Shown: positions 8,590-16,981, counted from the stretch's first letter. The stretch: DNA of 64,000 bases from Oscillospiraceae bacterium (GCA_021202845.1 JAJQCF010000007.1:22847-86846), one strand, 5' to 3'. A program made the numbers and translations. Notes: generated from the letters alone by a model not told the origin.

Positions 8590-9071
8590 CGGAAGCGCTG
8601 CGGCAGTGGCTGCTGGGCATAGTCGGCGCGAGCCTGCTCTGCGCGGCGGCGGAGCAGATAACGCCAAAGGGCGCGGTGAAGTCGGTGCAGCGGGCAGTCT
8701 GCGGAATGGTGACGGCGCTGGCGCTCGTCTCGCCGCTGCTGAAGCTCGATTTTGCCTCCTACGCCGAGCATTTGAGCGCGTACCGTGTCGAAGCGGAGAC
8801 GCTGACCGAGGATGCCGACGAAATTGCGGCAAAGCTGTCCCGCACAATCATAGCCGAGGAACTGCGCGCATATATATTGGACAAAGCCGCCTCGCTGGGC
8901 ACCGAAGTCACGGCGGCGGAGGTGACGCTGCACTGGTCGGACGAGGGCATTTGGTACCCGACGGAGGTCAGAATAGACGGCGAGTACAGCGCGGCTCTGG
9001 CAGACGTGATTGAAGCGGAGCTCGGCGTTGGCGCGGCAGGGCAGCACTGGAGCGCGAATGAAGATGATTGA
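8586..9071 (+). CDS. spoIIIAF: Stage III sporulation protein SpoIIIAF
   Basis: Protein of 161 residues with two N-terminal membrane helices (residues ~5-25 and ~38-55) and a soluble C-terminal domain, as in SpoIIIAF. That domain has a ring-building-motif-like fold in known members. The start ATGA overlaps the spoIIIAE stop. The end overlaps spoIIIAG by 14 bases. Confidence 0.9.
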   Translation: MTEALRQWLLGIVGASLLCAAAEQITPKGAVKSVQRAVCGMVTALALVSPLLKLDFASYAEHLSAYRVEAETLTEDADEIAAKLSRTIIAEELRAYILDKAASLGTEVTAAEVTLHWSDEGIWYPTEVRIDGEYSAALADVIEAELGVGAAGQHWSANEDD

Positions 9072-9420
9072 CATGACCAAGGCCGCAAGGACGCTGGCGG
9101 CCAACAAATATGTGCTGCTGGTACTGGCCGCGGGCTTGGCGCTGCTGGCTTGGCCGTCGGCAGCGGAGGGCGCGGACACGGGCGGCGGGGACGCCTTGGC
9201 CGCCACGGGTACGGCGCTGACAACGGAGGCGGAGCGGCTGGCGGATTTTCTGGAGAACACCGAGGGCGTCGGCAAGGCGCAGGTGCTGCTGTCGTCGGAG
9301 GGCGCGGTCGTTGTGTGCGACGGCGCGGACTCGGCGGCGGTGAGGTATGCGGTCACAGGCGCGGTCGGGGCCTACACTGGTCTCGGCAGCGATAAAATCA
9401 CAATTATCAAAATGAAATGA
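9058..9420 (+). CDS. spoIIIAG: Stage III sporulation protein SpoIIIAG
   Basis: Bitopic protein of about 120 residues: a short cytoplasmic N-terminus, one membrane helix (YVLLVLAAGLALLAW) and an extracytoplasmic domain. SpoIIIAG forms a large ring in the intermembrane space. Here the domain is much shorter than the ~200-residue B. subtilis protein. The ATG at 9058 is preceded by GGAG at 5 bases; the longer in-frame TTG at 9010 would overlap spoIIIAF more and adds nothing recognisable. Confidence 0.85.
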   Translation: MKMIDMTKAARTLAANKYVLLVLAAGLALLAWPSAAEGADTGGGDALAATGTALTTEAERLADFLENTEGVGKAQVLLSSEGAVVVCDGADSAAVRYAVTGAVGAYTGLGSDKITIIKMK

Positions 9421-9432
9421 ATTCAGGAGGCA

Positions 9433-10017
9433 ATGAAATTGAAACAGGCTTTTAGGAAAAATCTCAAGCGCAATGTGGTTGCGTGCGCGGTACTGCTGTT
9501 CGTCGGGGCGGCGGTCTACCTCAACTGGAGCTATTCGGCAAATCTCGGCGAGGCGGACGCGGCAATGGTGGCGGCGGAGGACGCCGCGGCGGCTGCGGCG
9601 GAGGCGGAATATCAGGAGGCGCTGGCAGCCGACGAGGAGGCCGGTGCGGAGACGGGCAGCGAGTACTTTGCCTCGGCTCGCCTGACGCGACAGCAGTCGC
9701 GGGACGAGGCGCTGAGCCTGCTGGAAACAGCCGCCGCCGCGGAAGCGGCCTCGCAGGAGACTATAGACAGCGCAATGGACTCCATAGCGGCAATGGCGAC
9801 ATGGAGTATGCAGGAGAGCCAGATTGAAAACCTGCTGCTGGCCAAGGACTTTGACGACTGCGTGGCCTACATCAGCGCGGACAGCATAACCGTGGCCGTG
9901 CCCTCGCCCGCCGAGGGACTGAGCGACGCCGCCGTCGCCCGCATAACGGACACCATAACCACCGAAACGGAGTTCGACGCCGGACAGATAAGGATAATAG
10001 AAATACGCGAGGGCTGA
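9433..10017 (+). CDS. spoIIIAH: Stage III sporulation protein SpoIIIAH
   Basis: Bitopic protein of 194 residues that pairs with forespore SpoIIQ across the intermembrane space. The membrane helix is at ~15-33. An Ala/Glu-rich linker follows (~43-75), then the YscJ/FliF-like ring domain with LTRQQSRDEAL and SQETIDSAMDSI, as expected for SpoIIIAH. AGGAGG precedes the ATG. It is the last gene of the operon. Confidence 0.93.
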   Translation: MKLKQAFRKNLKRNVVACAVLLFVGAAVYLNWSYSANLGEADAAMVAAEDAAAAAAEAEYQEALAADEEAGAETGSEYFASARLTRQQSRDEALSLLETAAAAEAASQETIDSAMDSIAAMATWSMQESQIENLLLAKDFDDCVAYISADSITVAVPSPAEGLSDAAVARITDTITTETEFDAGQIRIIEIREG

Positions 10018-10027
10018 AAATTAAACG

Positions 10028-10060
10028 GCGCAGCTGCGGGGCAATTACCCGCGGCTGCGC
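10028..10060 (-). terminator. Hairpin between convergent spoIIIAH and rsmI
   Basis: A 13-bp stem with one G-U pair (10028-10040 with 10048-10060) and a 7-base loop. Read on the minus strand it is followed by CGTTTAATTTT, so it suits rsmI; the plus strand has no U-run. It overlaps the rsmI stop region. Confidence 0.65.
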
Positions 10061-10884
10061 GCGTTAATGTACATCGAATATAGCTCGTTTGAGGAAAAGC
10101 CGGTGGTCTGCGCCGCCGCTTTGCAGGCGGCCTTGAGGCTGAGCCCCTCCGCGCGGAGCGTTTCCACGGCTTCGATAGCGCTTTCGGCGCTCACGGACGG
10201 CTGCGTCTGCTCCGGTTCGCCGCCGACGATGAGCACGAACTCGCCCCTCGGCGGCGTTTCGCCAAAGTGCGCCAGCGCGCCGGAGAGCGTGGTGCGCAGT
10301 ACCTCCTCGTGCAGCTTTGTCAGCTCGCGGCAGACGGCCACCGGCCTGTCGCCCAAGGCGTCCAGCAGGTCGGAGAGCGTGCGCAGCAGCTTGTGCGGAG
10401 CCTCGTAAATTATCATTGTGCGCTTTTCGCCTTTCAGCGATTCAAGATGCTCGCGGCGGCTTTTGCCGTTTACGGAGATGAAGCCCTCGAACGTGAAGCG
10501 CTGGGTGGGCAGGCCGGAGACGGCCAGCGCGGTGACGGCGGCGCAGGGGCCGGGTACGGCGCAGACGGCAACGCCCTCCTCGGCGCAGCGGCGGACAATG
10601 TCCTCGCCGGGGTCGGATATGGCGGGCATACCGGCGTCGGTGACGAGCGCGCAGCTCTCGCCGCCCAGCAGACGGCTGAGCAGCTTTTCGCCCATTTCGG
10701 CGCGGTTGTGCTCAAAATAGCATATAAGCGGCTTTTTAATGCCAAAATGGTTGAGAATTTTCAGCGTGACGCGCGTATCCTCCGCCGCTATGAAGTCAAC
10801 GGTACTGAGAATTTCCAGCGCGCGCGGGGATATGTCGCCCAAATTGCCTATGGGCGTTCCCACAAGGTAAAGCGTACCGGCCAG
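10045..10884 (-). CDS. rsmI: 16S rRNA (cytidine-1402-2'-O)-methyltransferase, apparent CTG start
   Basis: SAM-dependent 2'-O-methyltransferase acting on C1402 of 16S rRNA. The tetrapyrrole-methylase fold shows GTPIGNLGDISPRA, AEDTRVT, TDAGMPAISDPG and VPGPCA, with a C-terminal helical segment. Homologues begin M-x-G-x-LYLVxTPIGNL. Here the matching frame begins AGTLYLVGTPIGNL directly after a CTG at 10884, and AAAGGAGG lies 9 bases before that CTG. The first standard codon (GTG, 10863) would delete the first beta strand and has no site. So a CTG start is the best reading, giving ~279 residues. Confidence 0.92.
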   Translation of the reverse strand: MAGTLYLVGTPIGNLGDISPRALEILSTVDFIAAEDTRVTLKILNHFGIKKPLICYFEHNRAEMGEKLLSRLLGGESCALVTDAGMPAISDPGEDIVRRCAEEGVAVCAVPGPCAAVTALAVSGLPTQRFTFEGFISVNGKSRREHLESLKGEKRTMIIYEAPHKLLRTLSDLLDALGDRPVAVCRELTKLHEEVLRTTLSGALAHFGETPPRGEFVLIVGGEPEQTQPSVSAESAIEAVETLRAEGLSLKAACKAAAQTTGFSSNELYSMYINARSRG

Positions 10885-10948
10885 CGTGTTCAGCCTCCTT
10901 TGAAAAGGTGGGGTTTATAGATTTATTAAAGCGGGTTTTATAAATTTT

Positions 10949-11662
10949 TTATATGCGGCGGTATATCCGCTTCGATTCCTCCGACTCGCCGCCGTCGGCG
11001 TTTGTCAGCAGCAGCGGCGCGGCAAACTCCAGTGTGGGCTTGGCGCCCCGCCGCGCTTCGATGAGCACAAGGTTCGGCGGCGCTGAGGGGCGGTGCTGGA
11101 CGCAGCGCAGGCGCTTGGGCTCCAAGCCGTTTTCCCGCAGTGCGGAGAAAACCTCCGCCAGTCTCTCCGGACGGTGGACAAGCGAGAAGGAGCCTCCCCA
11201 GCGGCAGAGGTAGGCCGCCGCTTGGCAGACGTCGGAGAGCGTACACTCGCGCTCCCCGCGCGCTCCGGCTCGCCGCTCGTCGGGCGAGGGCATGCCGCTG
11301 GAGAGCGGGAAGTAAGGCGGGTTGGCCACGACAAGGTCAAAGCTGCCCGCTGCAAAAAGCGCGCGGTGGCAGCGTATGTCGCCGGTTATAATCTCGCCGG
11401 CATAGCCGTTTACGGCCATGTTCTCCCGCGCCAGCTCCGCCGCGGCGGGCTGTATTTCGATGCCGACAACGCGCGCTGAGGGGTACGCCGATTGCAGCAG
11501 CACCGTCAGCACTCCCGCGCCGCAGCCGAGGTCGATTATGTTCTTGTGCCTGCCGCGGGCGGCAAAGTCGGCCAGCAGCACGGAGTCGGTTCCAAGGCGG
11601 AAGCCGTCGGCGGACTGCTTGAATTTCGGCCCGTTCGGCCAAAGCTCGTCAAAGCTGGGCAT
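10949..11662 (-). CDS. TrmN6-type tRNA/SAM-dependent methyltransferase
   Basis: Class I methyltransferase of the YfiC/TrmN6 group (m6A37 of tRNA-Val in E. coli). The SAM motif is IIDLGCGAGVLTVLL and the catalytic motif VVANPPYF is that of N6-adenine methyltransferases; FRLGTDSVLLADF matches the family N-terminus. The ATG at 11662 is preferred over the ATG at 11680 because GAGGTGA sits just before it. 237 residues. It lies 64 bases upstream of rsmI on the same strand, a pairing common in Firmicutes. Confidence 0.85.
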   Translation of the reverse strand: MPSFDELWPNGPKFKQSADGFRLGTDSVLLADFAARGRHKNIIDLGCGAGVLTVLLQSAYPSARVVGIEIQPAAAELARENMAVNGYAGEIITGDIRCHRALFAAGSFDLVVANPPYFPLSSGMPSPDERRAGARGERECTLSDVCQAAAYLCRWGGSFSLVHRPERLAEVFSALRENGLEPKRLRCVQHRPSAPPNLVLIEARRGAKPTLEFAAPLLLTNADGGESEESKRIYRRI

Positions 11663-11737
11663 TTGTCTCACCTCGCACATTTGGTGTCGGGAGCAAAATC
11701 TATCATAAATCGCAGTTTTAGTTTGAGTTTAATAAGT

Positions 11738-11778
11738 TTAAAAGGTAAAGGGGCGATGAGCAAGCCGCCAATCGCCCC
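11738..11778 (-). terminator. Terminator after the ferredoxin gene
   Basis: GGGGCGAT (11750-11757) pairs with ATCGCCCC (11771-11778), 20 bases past the ferredoxin stop. On the minus strand it is followed by TTTACCTTTT. Confidence 0.65.
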
Positions 11779-11798
11779 GATATCCGTAAGTATGAAGC

Positions 11799-11972
11799 TC
11801 AGCCCTCGGAAATGGAACCCATGGGGCAGGCGTCAACGCAGTCGCCGCAGTCGGTGCATTTGTCAGGGTCAATGCTGAAGTGGCCGACGTTGTCGTCCAT
11901 GTCGATTGCTCCGCTGGGGCAGCTGTCCGAGCAGGCTCCGCAGGCGATGCAGCTATCGTCTATAACGTGCAT
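11799..11972 (-). CDS. 2[4Fe-4S] ferredoxin
   Basis: Small electron carrier of 57 residues with two cluster motifs, CIACGACSDSCP and CTDCGDCVDACP, the clostridial ferredoxin arrangement. The start is the ATG at 11972, because AAAGGAGG is 7 bases before it; the longer frame upstream would add an unrelated basic leader. It is monocistronic: its own promoter lies at 12025-12052 and a terminator follows. It probably serves pyruvate:ferredoxin-type or other anaerobic redox reactions. Confidence 0.93.
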   Translation of the reverse strand: MHVIDDSCIACGACSDSCPSGAIDMDDNVGHFSIDPDKCTDCGDCVDACPMGSISEG

Positions 11973-12024
11973 AGTGTAACCTCCTTTTCTTACCTCGGTT
12001 CTCCGTCGAGGCTCTTTATCAGAC

Positions 12025-12052
12025 ATTTTAACATATAATTTCGGTTTGTCAA
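12025..12052 (-). promoter_or_regulatory. SigA-type promoter of the ferredoxin gene
   Basis: On the minus strand, TTGACA (12047-12052), a 16-base spacer and TAAAAT (12025-12030). The untranslated leader would be about 45 bases. Confidence 0.75.
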
Positions 12053-12196
12053 ACGTAAATTCTTTATTCGCGTATAAAGTTTGTCATTAGCGCCGCGGGA
12101 GAGGCAGCGCGCTTTACGGTCAAAAGTCTAAAAAATTTTGAAAATCGAAGAAAAACGCCGATTGAACGAGCTTGGCGCAGATAACAGTAAGCTAAA

Positions 12197-12213
12197 AGTC
12201 AAGAAAGGTCAAA
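12197..12213 (+). promoter_or_regulatory. CtsR operator 1
   Basis: AGTCAAG-AAA-GGTCAAA: tandem heptamers with a 3-base spacer, matching the CtsR consensus (A/G)GTCAAA-NAN-(A/G)GTCAAA. It lies just upstream of the -35 box of the ctsR promoter. Confidence 0.85.
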
Positions 12214-12221
12214 AACGAATG

Positions 12222-12250
12222 TTGATGTTTTGACCTTTCCTGACTATAAT
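12222..12250 (+). promoter_or_regulatory. SigA-type promoter of ctsR-mcsA-clpC
   Basis: TTGATG (12222-12227), a 17-base spacer and a perfect TATAAT (12245-12250). The second CtsR operator fills the spacer, so a bound repressor would block polymerase directly. Confidence 0.85.
12229..12245 (-). promoter_or_regulatory. CtsR operator 2 (inside promoter spacer)
   Basis: On the minus strand AGTCAGG-AAA-GGTCAAA, a near-consensus CtsR tandem heptamer located between the -35 and -10 boxes. Confidence 0.85.
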
Positions 12251-12259
12251 ACAATCAAA

Positions 12260-12276
12260 GGTCAGGAAAAGTCAGA
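12260..12276 (+). promoter_or_regulatory. CtsR operator 3 (downstream of the start site)
   Basis: GGTCAGG-AAA-AGTCAGA, a third tandem-heptamer box at the probable transcription start, between the -10 box and the ctsR ribosome binding site. Confidence 0.75.
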
Positions 12277-12300
12277 CCTTGATACTCAAGAGGTGATAAG

Positions 12301-12756
12301 ATGGCGACAAGCGATTTGATTGCGGAATTCATTATGAGCGCACTGGACGACTCCGGCGGCTACGCCGAGCTGCAGCGGTCGGCATTGGCGGAGATGTTTT
12401 CCTGTGTCCCGAGCCAGATAAACTACGTCATCTCCACAAGGTTTTCCCCCGAGCGGGGCTATGTTGTGGAGTCAAGGCGCGGCGGCGGCGGATACATCCG
12501 CATAACGCGGGTACACCAGACGCCGCAGGAGCTGGTGATGCACATGGTGAACTCCGTGGGCGACCGACTGAGCCTGAACACGGCCGCGGCCTTTGTCTCA
12601 AACCTGCTGGACGCGGGCATCATAGATAAGCCGACAGCCAGACTTATGCTCTCCGCCGTGAGCGCAAACGCGCTGAGACCCGTCGAGCCTGAGGGCAGGG
12701 ACGCGGTCAGAGCCAGCATCTTTAAGCAGATGCTTGTAAATTATATATCATTCTGA
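12301..12756 (+). CDS. ctsR: Heat-shock repressor CtsR
   Basis: Dimeric winged-helix repressor of class III heat-shock genes, 151 residues. The DNA-binding half contains CVPSQINYVISTRFSPERGY and the hallmark glycine-rich wing RRGGGGYIRI. The C-terminal half is the dimerisation/McsB-sensing domain. GAGGTGAT precedes the ATG. Three CtsR boxes in its promoter show autoregulation. First gene of ctsR-mcsA-clpC. Confidence 0.97.
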   Translation: MATSDLIAEFIMSALDDSGGYAELQRSALAEMFSCVPSQINYVISTRFSPERGYVVESRRGGGGYIRITRVHQTPQELVMHMVNSVGDRLSLNTAAAFVSNLLDAGIIDKPTARLMLSAVSANALRPVEPEGRDAVRASIFKQMLVNYISF

Positions 12757-12771
12757 AGGGAGATTTTTATA

Positions 12772-13230
12772 ATGAAATGCGAAAAATGCAACAACAACGA
12801 GGCTAACTTCTACTACAGCTCCAATATTAACGGCGTCAAGACCGAGCGCCACCTCTGCGCCGACTGCGCGAGGGAGGAGGGCTTCGGCTCCTGCTTGGAC
12901 TACCAGCCCGTGAGCGCCTTCAACAGTATGTTCGGCTCCATGATAAGCGACTTTTTCACCCCCATGCGCTCTATGGCGTCAGCGTTCGGCGGATTCGGAC
13001 TGCCGATGGGCGGTATAATGGCTCCGACAAGGCTGTTTCCGCAGATTCAGGTGTATGTCGGCGGCGCTCCTGAGCAGAGCGGCAGCACCATACCCGCGGA
13101 CGCCGGCGAGGACGTCAAGGCGCGGCGAGAATTAGAGGCTTTGAAAAATCAGCTCTCGGAGGCAGTCAAGGCCGAGGACTTTGAAAAGGCCATAGAGCTG
13201 CGCGACAAGATTAAGGAAATGCAGAAGTAA
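12772..13230 (+). CDS. mcsA: McsA, zinc-finger/UVR protein
   Basis: Modulator of CtsR and protein arginine phosphorylation, 152 residues. The N-terminal zinc-binding CEKC and CADC pairs are clear, a Gly/Met/Phe-rich middle follows, and a C-terminal UVR motif (ALKNQLSEAVKAEDFEKAI) ends the protein. In Bacillus it activates the kinase McsB, but mcsB is not encoded here: clpC follows after 81 bases. It may act elsewhere with a distant McsB or independently. Confidence 0.92.
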   Translation: MKCEKCNNNEANFYYSSNINGVKTERHLCADCAREEGFGSCLDYQPVSAFNSMFGSMISDFFTPMRSMASAFGGFGLPMGGIMAPTRLFPQIQVYVGGAPEQSGSTIPADAGEDVKARRELEALKNQLSEAVKAEDFEKAIELRDKIKEMQK

Positions 13231-13311
13231 AGCAAATGACGAAGGGCAGGGCGGCTCGGCGTACAAAGCACCGATTATCCCTGCCACTTGAGTGTGAAAG
13301 GAGCAATTATT

Positions 13312-15795
13312 ATGCGCAACGACAGATTTACGGAAAGAGCCAGAGAGGCCATTGAAAAAGCTCAGGAAGCCGCCGAGGGGCTTGGCCACAGCTACGTCGG
13401 CACCGAGCATCTGCTTTTGGGCATTCTCCGCGAGGGCGGCGGTCAGGGAGCCAAGGTTCTGAAGGAAAACGGACTGACGGACAGCCTGCTCACGGAGCTT
13501 GTAGAAAAATATGTGGGCAAGGGCGACCCCGACAGCCCCGTTCAGGGTCTGACGCCGCGAGCCAAGCGCGTTATAGAGCTGGCGATTGGCGAGGCCGCGG
13601 GGCTGGGTCACAGCTACGTTGGCACGGAGCACCTGCTCATGGGCATACTGCGCGAGCCGGACAGCACCGGCGCGCGGATAATCTCCAGCACGGGCGTGGA
13701 CTTAAATAAGCTGTACACGGAAATTCTCTCCATGTTCGGCTCCGCGCCGTCGGGCCGCGCCAGACAGACGGCGGCGGCCGCGGCCGGCACGCCGCGCGCG
13801 GGAACAAAGCACAGCGACACCAAGACGCTTGACCAGTACAGCCGCGACTTGACGGAGCTGGCGCGGCAGGGCAGGCTTGACCCTGTAATCGGCAGGGACA
13901 AGGAGATTAAGCGAGTTATACAAATTCTCTCCCGCCGCAGCAAGAATAACCCCTGTCTCATCGGCGAGCCGGGCGTGGGCAAGACGGCCATTGCCGAGGG
14001 CCTTGCCCAGCGCGTCTCCCTCGGCGACGTGCCGGAGGACCTTGCGGGCAAGCGCGTTGTCAGCCTTGACTTGACGGCTATGCTGGCGGGTACAAAGTAC
14101 CGCGGCGACTTTGAGGACAGAATAAAGGGCGTGCTCAAGGAGGTTGAAAAGAGCGGCAACATAATCCTGTTCGTGGACGAGCTGCACACTATTATGGGCG
14201 CGGGCGCCGCCGAGGGCGCCATAGATGCCGCCAATATCCTCAAGCCCGCACTCTCCCGCGGCGAGGTGCAGATAATCGGCGCGACGACGCTGGACGAATA
14301 CCGCAAGCACATAGAAAAGGACGCCGCCTTGGAGCGCCGCTTCCAGCCCGTCACTGTGGACGAGCCTACGGAGGAGGAGAGCGTGGAAATACTCAAGGGT
14401 CTGCGCGACCGCTACGAGGCGCACCACAAGCTGAGCATAACCGACGAGGCGATAGAAGCCGCCGTCCGCCTCTCCGCGCGGTATATAAACGACCGCTACC
14501 TGCCGGATAAGGCCATAGACCTCGTGGACGAGGCCGCCTCCGCTGTGAGAATGGAGACGCTGACCCCGCCGGACGAGATGAAGGAGATTGAATCGCGCAT
14601 TACGGCGCTGGCGGGCGAGAAGGACGAGGCCGTGCGCGCGCAGGACTTCGAGGCCGCGGCGCGCTTCCGCGACCAAGAGCGCGAGCAGCGCGAGGAGCTG
14701 GAAGCCCTGCGCAAGAAGTGGAACCTCAGCCGCGACGGGCACCGCACGAGCGTTACCGCGGAGGACATCGCCGCCGTCGTCAGCGGCTGGACGGGAGTGC
14801 CCGTCACCAGCATCACGGAGGACGAGAGCGCCCGCCTGCTGAAAATGGAGCAGGTGCTTCACCGCCGCGTGGTGGGGCAGGACGAGGCCGTCAGCGCAGT
14901 GTCGCGCGCCATACGCCGCGGACGTGTGGGACTTAAAGACCCGAAGCGGCCTATAGGCTCGTTCCTGTTCTTGGGACCCACGGGCGTGGGCAAAACAGAG
15001 CTGTGCAAGGCTCTGGCCGAGGCGGTTTTTGGCGACGAGAACGCCATGATACGCATAGATATGTCCGAGTACATGGAAAAGCACACTACGAGCAAGCTCA
15101 TCGGCTCGCCCCCGGGCTATGTCGGCTACGACGAGGGCGGACAGCTCACGGAAAAGGTGCGCAGAAAGCCCTACTCCGTCATACTGTTCGACGAGATTGA
15201 AAAGGCGCACGAGGACGTGTTCAACATCATGCTGCAAATTTTGGACGATGGCCGCCTGACGGACTCGCAGGGCAGGCGCGTTGACTTCAAGAACACCGTG
15301 ATTGTTATGACAAGCAACGTCGGCGCGCGCAACATTACGGAAAAACGCGGCAGACTGGGCTTCGACCACGGCGGCGAGAACGGCGCGGAGCGCTCCGACG
15401 AGGAGATACGCTCGCTCATCATGCAGGACCTGCGCAGGACGTTCAAGCCGGAGTTCTTAAACCGCATTGACGACACCATTGTTTTCCACACCCTGACGCA
15501 CGAGAACATTGCGGAAATAACGCGCAATATGCTCGCCGAGGTCTCCGAGCGCATCGCGGGGCTGGGCGTGAAGCTCACCTACACCGACGCGGCGGTAGCG
15601 GCGCTGGCGGAAAAGGGCTACGACGCCGAGTACGGCGCAAGACCGCTCCGCCGGCTGATACAGTCCAAGGTGGAGGACGCAGTGGCCGAGCGTATGCTGG
15701 ACGGCACGCTGCACGAGGGCGGCACGGCCTCCGTGGACGCGGAGGAGGGCGAGATTACCGTCACCGCCATTGAGAGCGTCACGGGCGCGGCGTGA
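13312..15795 (+). CDS. clpC: ATP-dependent Clp protease ATP-binding subunit ClpC
   Basis: AAA+ unfoldase that feeds ClpP; ~827 residues. It has two Clp N-repeats (residues ~1-145), first Walker A GEPGVGKT at ~218-225, a central UVR/coiled-coil middle domain (~420-470), and second Walker A GPTGVGKT at 555-562. The C-terminal Clp D2-small domain contains YGARPLRR. The ATG at 13312 follows AAAGGAG; the upstream in-frame start at 13288 is rejected. It is the last gene of the CtsR-regulated operon. Confidence 0.97.
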   Translation: MRNDRFTERAREAIEKAQEAAEGLGHSYVGTEHLLLGILREGGGQGAKVLKENGLTDSLLTELVEKYVGKGDPDSPVQGLTPRAKRVIELAIGEAAGLGHSYVGTEHLLMGILREPDSTGARIISSTGVDLNKLYTEILSMFGSAPSGRARQTAAAAAGTPRAGTKHSDTKTLDQYSRDLTELARQGRLDPVIGRDKEIKRVIQILSRRSKNNPCLIGEPGVGKTAIAEGLAQRVSLGDVPEDLAGKRVVSLDLTAMLAGTKYRGDFEDRIKGVLKEVEKSGNIILFVDELHTIMGAGAAEGAIDAANILKPALSRGEVQIIGATTLDEYRKHIEKDAALERRFQPVTVDEPTEEESVEILKGLRDRYEAHHKLSITDEAIEAAVRLSARYINDRYLPDKAIDLVDEAASAVRMETLTPPDEMKEIESRITALAGEKDEAVRAQDFEAAARFRDQEREQREELEALRKKWNLSRDGHRTSVTAEDIAAVVSGWTGVPVTSITEDESARLLKMEQVLHRRVVGQDEAVSAVSRAIRRGRVGLKDPKRPIGSFLFLGPTGVGKTELCKALAEAVFGDENAMIRIDMSEYMEKHTTSKLIGSPPGYVGYDEGGQLTEKVRRKPYSVILFDEIEKAHEDVFNIMLQILDDGRLTDSQGRRVDFKNTVIVMTSNVGARNITEKRGRLGFDHGGENGAERSDEEIRSLIMQDLRRTFKPEFLNRIDDTIVFHTLTHENIAEITRNMLAEVSERIAGLGVKLTYTDAAVAALAEKGYDAEYGARPLRRLIQSKVEDAVAERMLDGTLHEGGTASVDAEEGEITVTAIESVTGAA

Positions 15796-16100
15796 TGAAA
15801 ATTTACTTTTGCCAGACGACAAAAGTAGTGCTTTTGCGGCAGCGTTCGCTCTTTACAAAACGCCGCCGCAGGAGTAATATATAATCACAGCTTATCCAAT
15901 TGATATACTAATCGTTGGATATCCAGCTCATATCTTTATCCCACAACCCAATTCTTGCGGCTCGGCTTTTCTGCGGGCCGCATCTTTTTTTGAATTTTGC
16001 CCGCCGCGCGCGCTTTTTTGACCTCATTTGCGGCACATCTTGTTTATTATAGTGAGTATAGAGTATATTTTAACACAAGATGTTGACGGAGGTAGTGAAA
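15796..16100 (+). other. Intergenic region clpC to noc-like gene
   Basis: 305 bases without a gene. It holds a weak 8-bp hairpin (TACTTTTG/CAAAAGTA, 15804-15827), the strong terminator at 15956-15991, and an AT-rich stretch at ~16039-16072 that may carry the promoter of the next gene (TTGTTT, 18 bases, TATATT). No other structure or small ORF with a ribosome binding site was found. Confidence 0.6.
15956..15991 (+). terminator. Terminator of the ctsR-mcsA-clpC operon
   Basis: TGCGGC (15956-15961) pairs with GCCGCA (15977-15982); the pairing extends inward by about three more pairs. TCTTTTTTT follows. Confidence 0.8.
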
Positions 16101-16901
16101 ATGGTGAAGAGCAGGCGACTGGTGAGAAATGTGAGCTACATACCGATTGAGGACATAGTTCCCGGGCCGCTGCAGCCGCGCAGCCGCTTCCCCAAGGACG
16201 GCTTGCAGGAGCTGAGCGAGAGCATTGCGCGCCACGGAGTTATCCAGCCGCTGACGGTCCGCCCGCGCGGAGGGAGCTTTGAGCTGATTGCGGGCGAGCG
16301 GCGTCTGCGCGCGGCGAAGCTGGCGGGGCTGATGGAAGTGCCGTGCGTCGTCATGGATATTGACTTGGAGAGTTCCGGCGTCGTGGCGCTCATCGAGAAC
16401 ATTCAGCGCGCGGATTTGGACTTCGTGGAGGAGGCACAGGGCATAAGCCGCCTCATACGTCTTTTCGGCATGAGCCAAGAGGAGGCGGCGCGGCGGCTGG
16501 GCAAGAGCCAGAGCGCCATTGCCAACAAGCTGCGCATACTCAAGCTGCCGCCGGAGGTGCTGGAGCGGCTGCGCGACAGCGGCTTCACGGAGCGGCACGC
16601 CCGCGCGCTGCTGCGGCTGGACGAGGAACGGCTCCCCGCCGCCGTGGACTTCATCATAGACCAGCGCATGACGGTGGCGGAGACGGAGCGCTACGTGGAG
16701 CGCCTGACCTCGCCGCAGCCGGAGCCGCGGGAGCCGACGCACCAAAAAACGCTCTTTGTGATGAAGGACGTGCGCCTGCTGATAAATACGCTCAACCGCA
16801 GCTTGGACGTTATGCGCCGCGGCGGCATAGACGCGGGCCTGACAAAAAGCGAGACAGAGGACGCAGTGGTGCTGACCGTGAGGATACCGAAAGGGAAGTA
16901 G
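16101..16901 (+). CDS. ParB/Noc-family nucleoid protein
   Basis: CTP-dependent DNA clamp of the ParB/Noc family, 266 residues. The N-terminal CTPase region has QPLTVRPRGG, AGERRLRAAK and ENIQRADLDF; the central helix-turn-helix is MSQEEAARRLGKSQSAIANKL; a C-terminal dimerisation segment ends the protein. The N-terminal sequence resembles clostridial Noc (nucleoid occlusion). No parA or rsmG neighbours are present, so the Noc versus Spo0J assignment rests on sequence flavour only. GGAGG lies 8 bases before the ATG. Confidence 0.85.
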   Translation: MVKSRRLVRNVSYIPIEDIVPGPLQPRSRFPKDGLQELSESIARHGVIQPLTVRPRGGSFELIAGERRLRAAKLAGLMEVPCVVMDIDLESSGVVALIENIQRADLDFVEEAQGISRLIRLFGMSQEEAARRLGKSQSAIANKLRILKLPPEVLERLRDSGFTERHARALLRLDEERLPAAVDFIIDQRMTVAETERYVERLTSPQPEPREPTHQKTLFVMKDVRLLINTLNRSLDVMRRGGIDAGLTKSETEDAVVLTVRIPKGK

Positions 16902-16912
16902 GACGAAAACAA

Positions 16913-16981
16913 AAGCCCCGTGTGAATATTTGGGGCAGAGCAAGACAAATGCAGCGGCGGGACTATGCTGCATCGGGGCTT
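16913..16981 (+). other. Candidate structured RNA in the 3' region of the noc-like gene
   Basis: AAGCCCCG (16913-16920) pairs with CGGGGCTT (16974-16981), enclosing a perfect hairpin ATGCAGC/GCTGCAT (16949-16955 with 16967-16973) stacked directly against it. A competing hairpin GCCCC/GGGGC (16915-16919 with 16932-16936) would break the outer stem. A strong terminator follows at 17022. I do not recognise a known RNA family. It could be a 3'-UTR-derived RNA, a stability element or a switch. Confidence 0.4.

Noticed and set aside
13702..15369. 555-codon minus-strand ORF over clpC
   Set aside because: Antisense mirror of a highly conserved gene with no recognisable domain.
15891..15925. ATCCAA...TTGGAT inverted repeat before the noc-like gene
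   Set aside because: Only 6-bp arms with a 15-base centre that does not pair; it lies before the clpC terminator and has no clear role.
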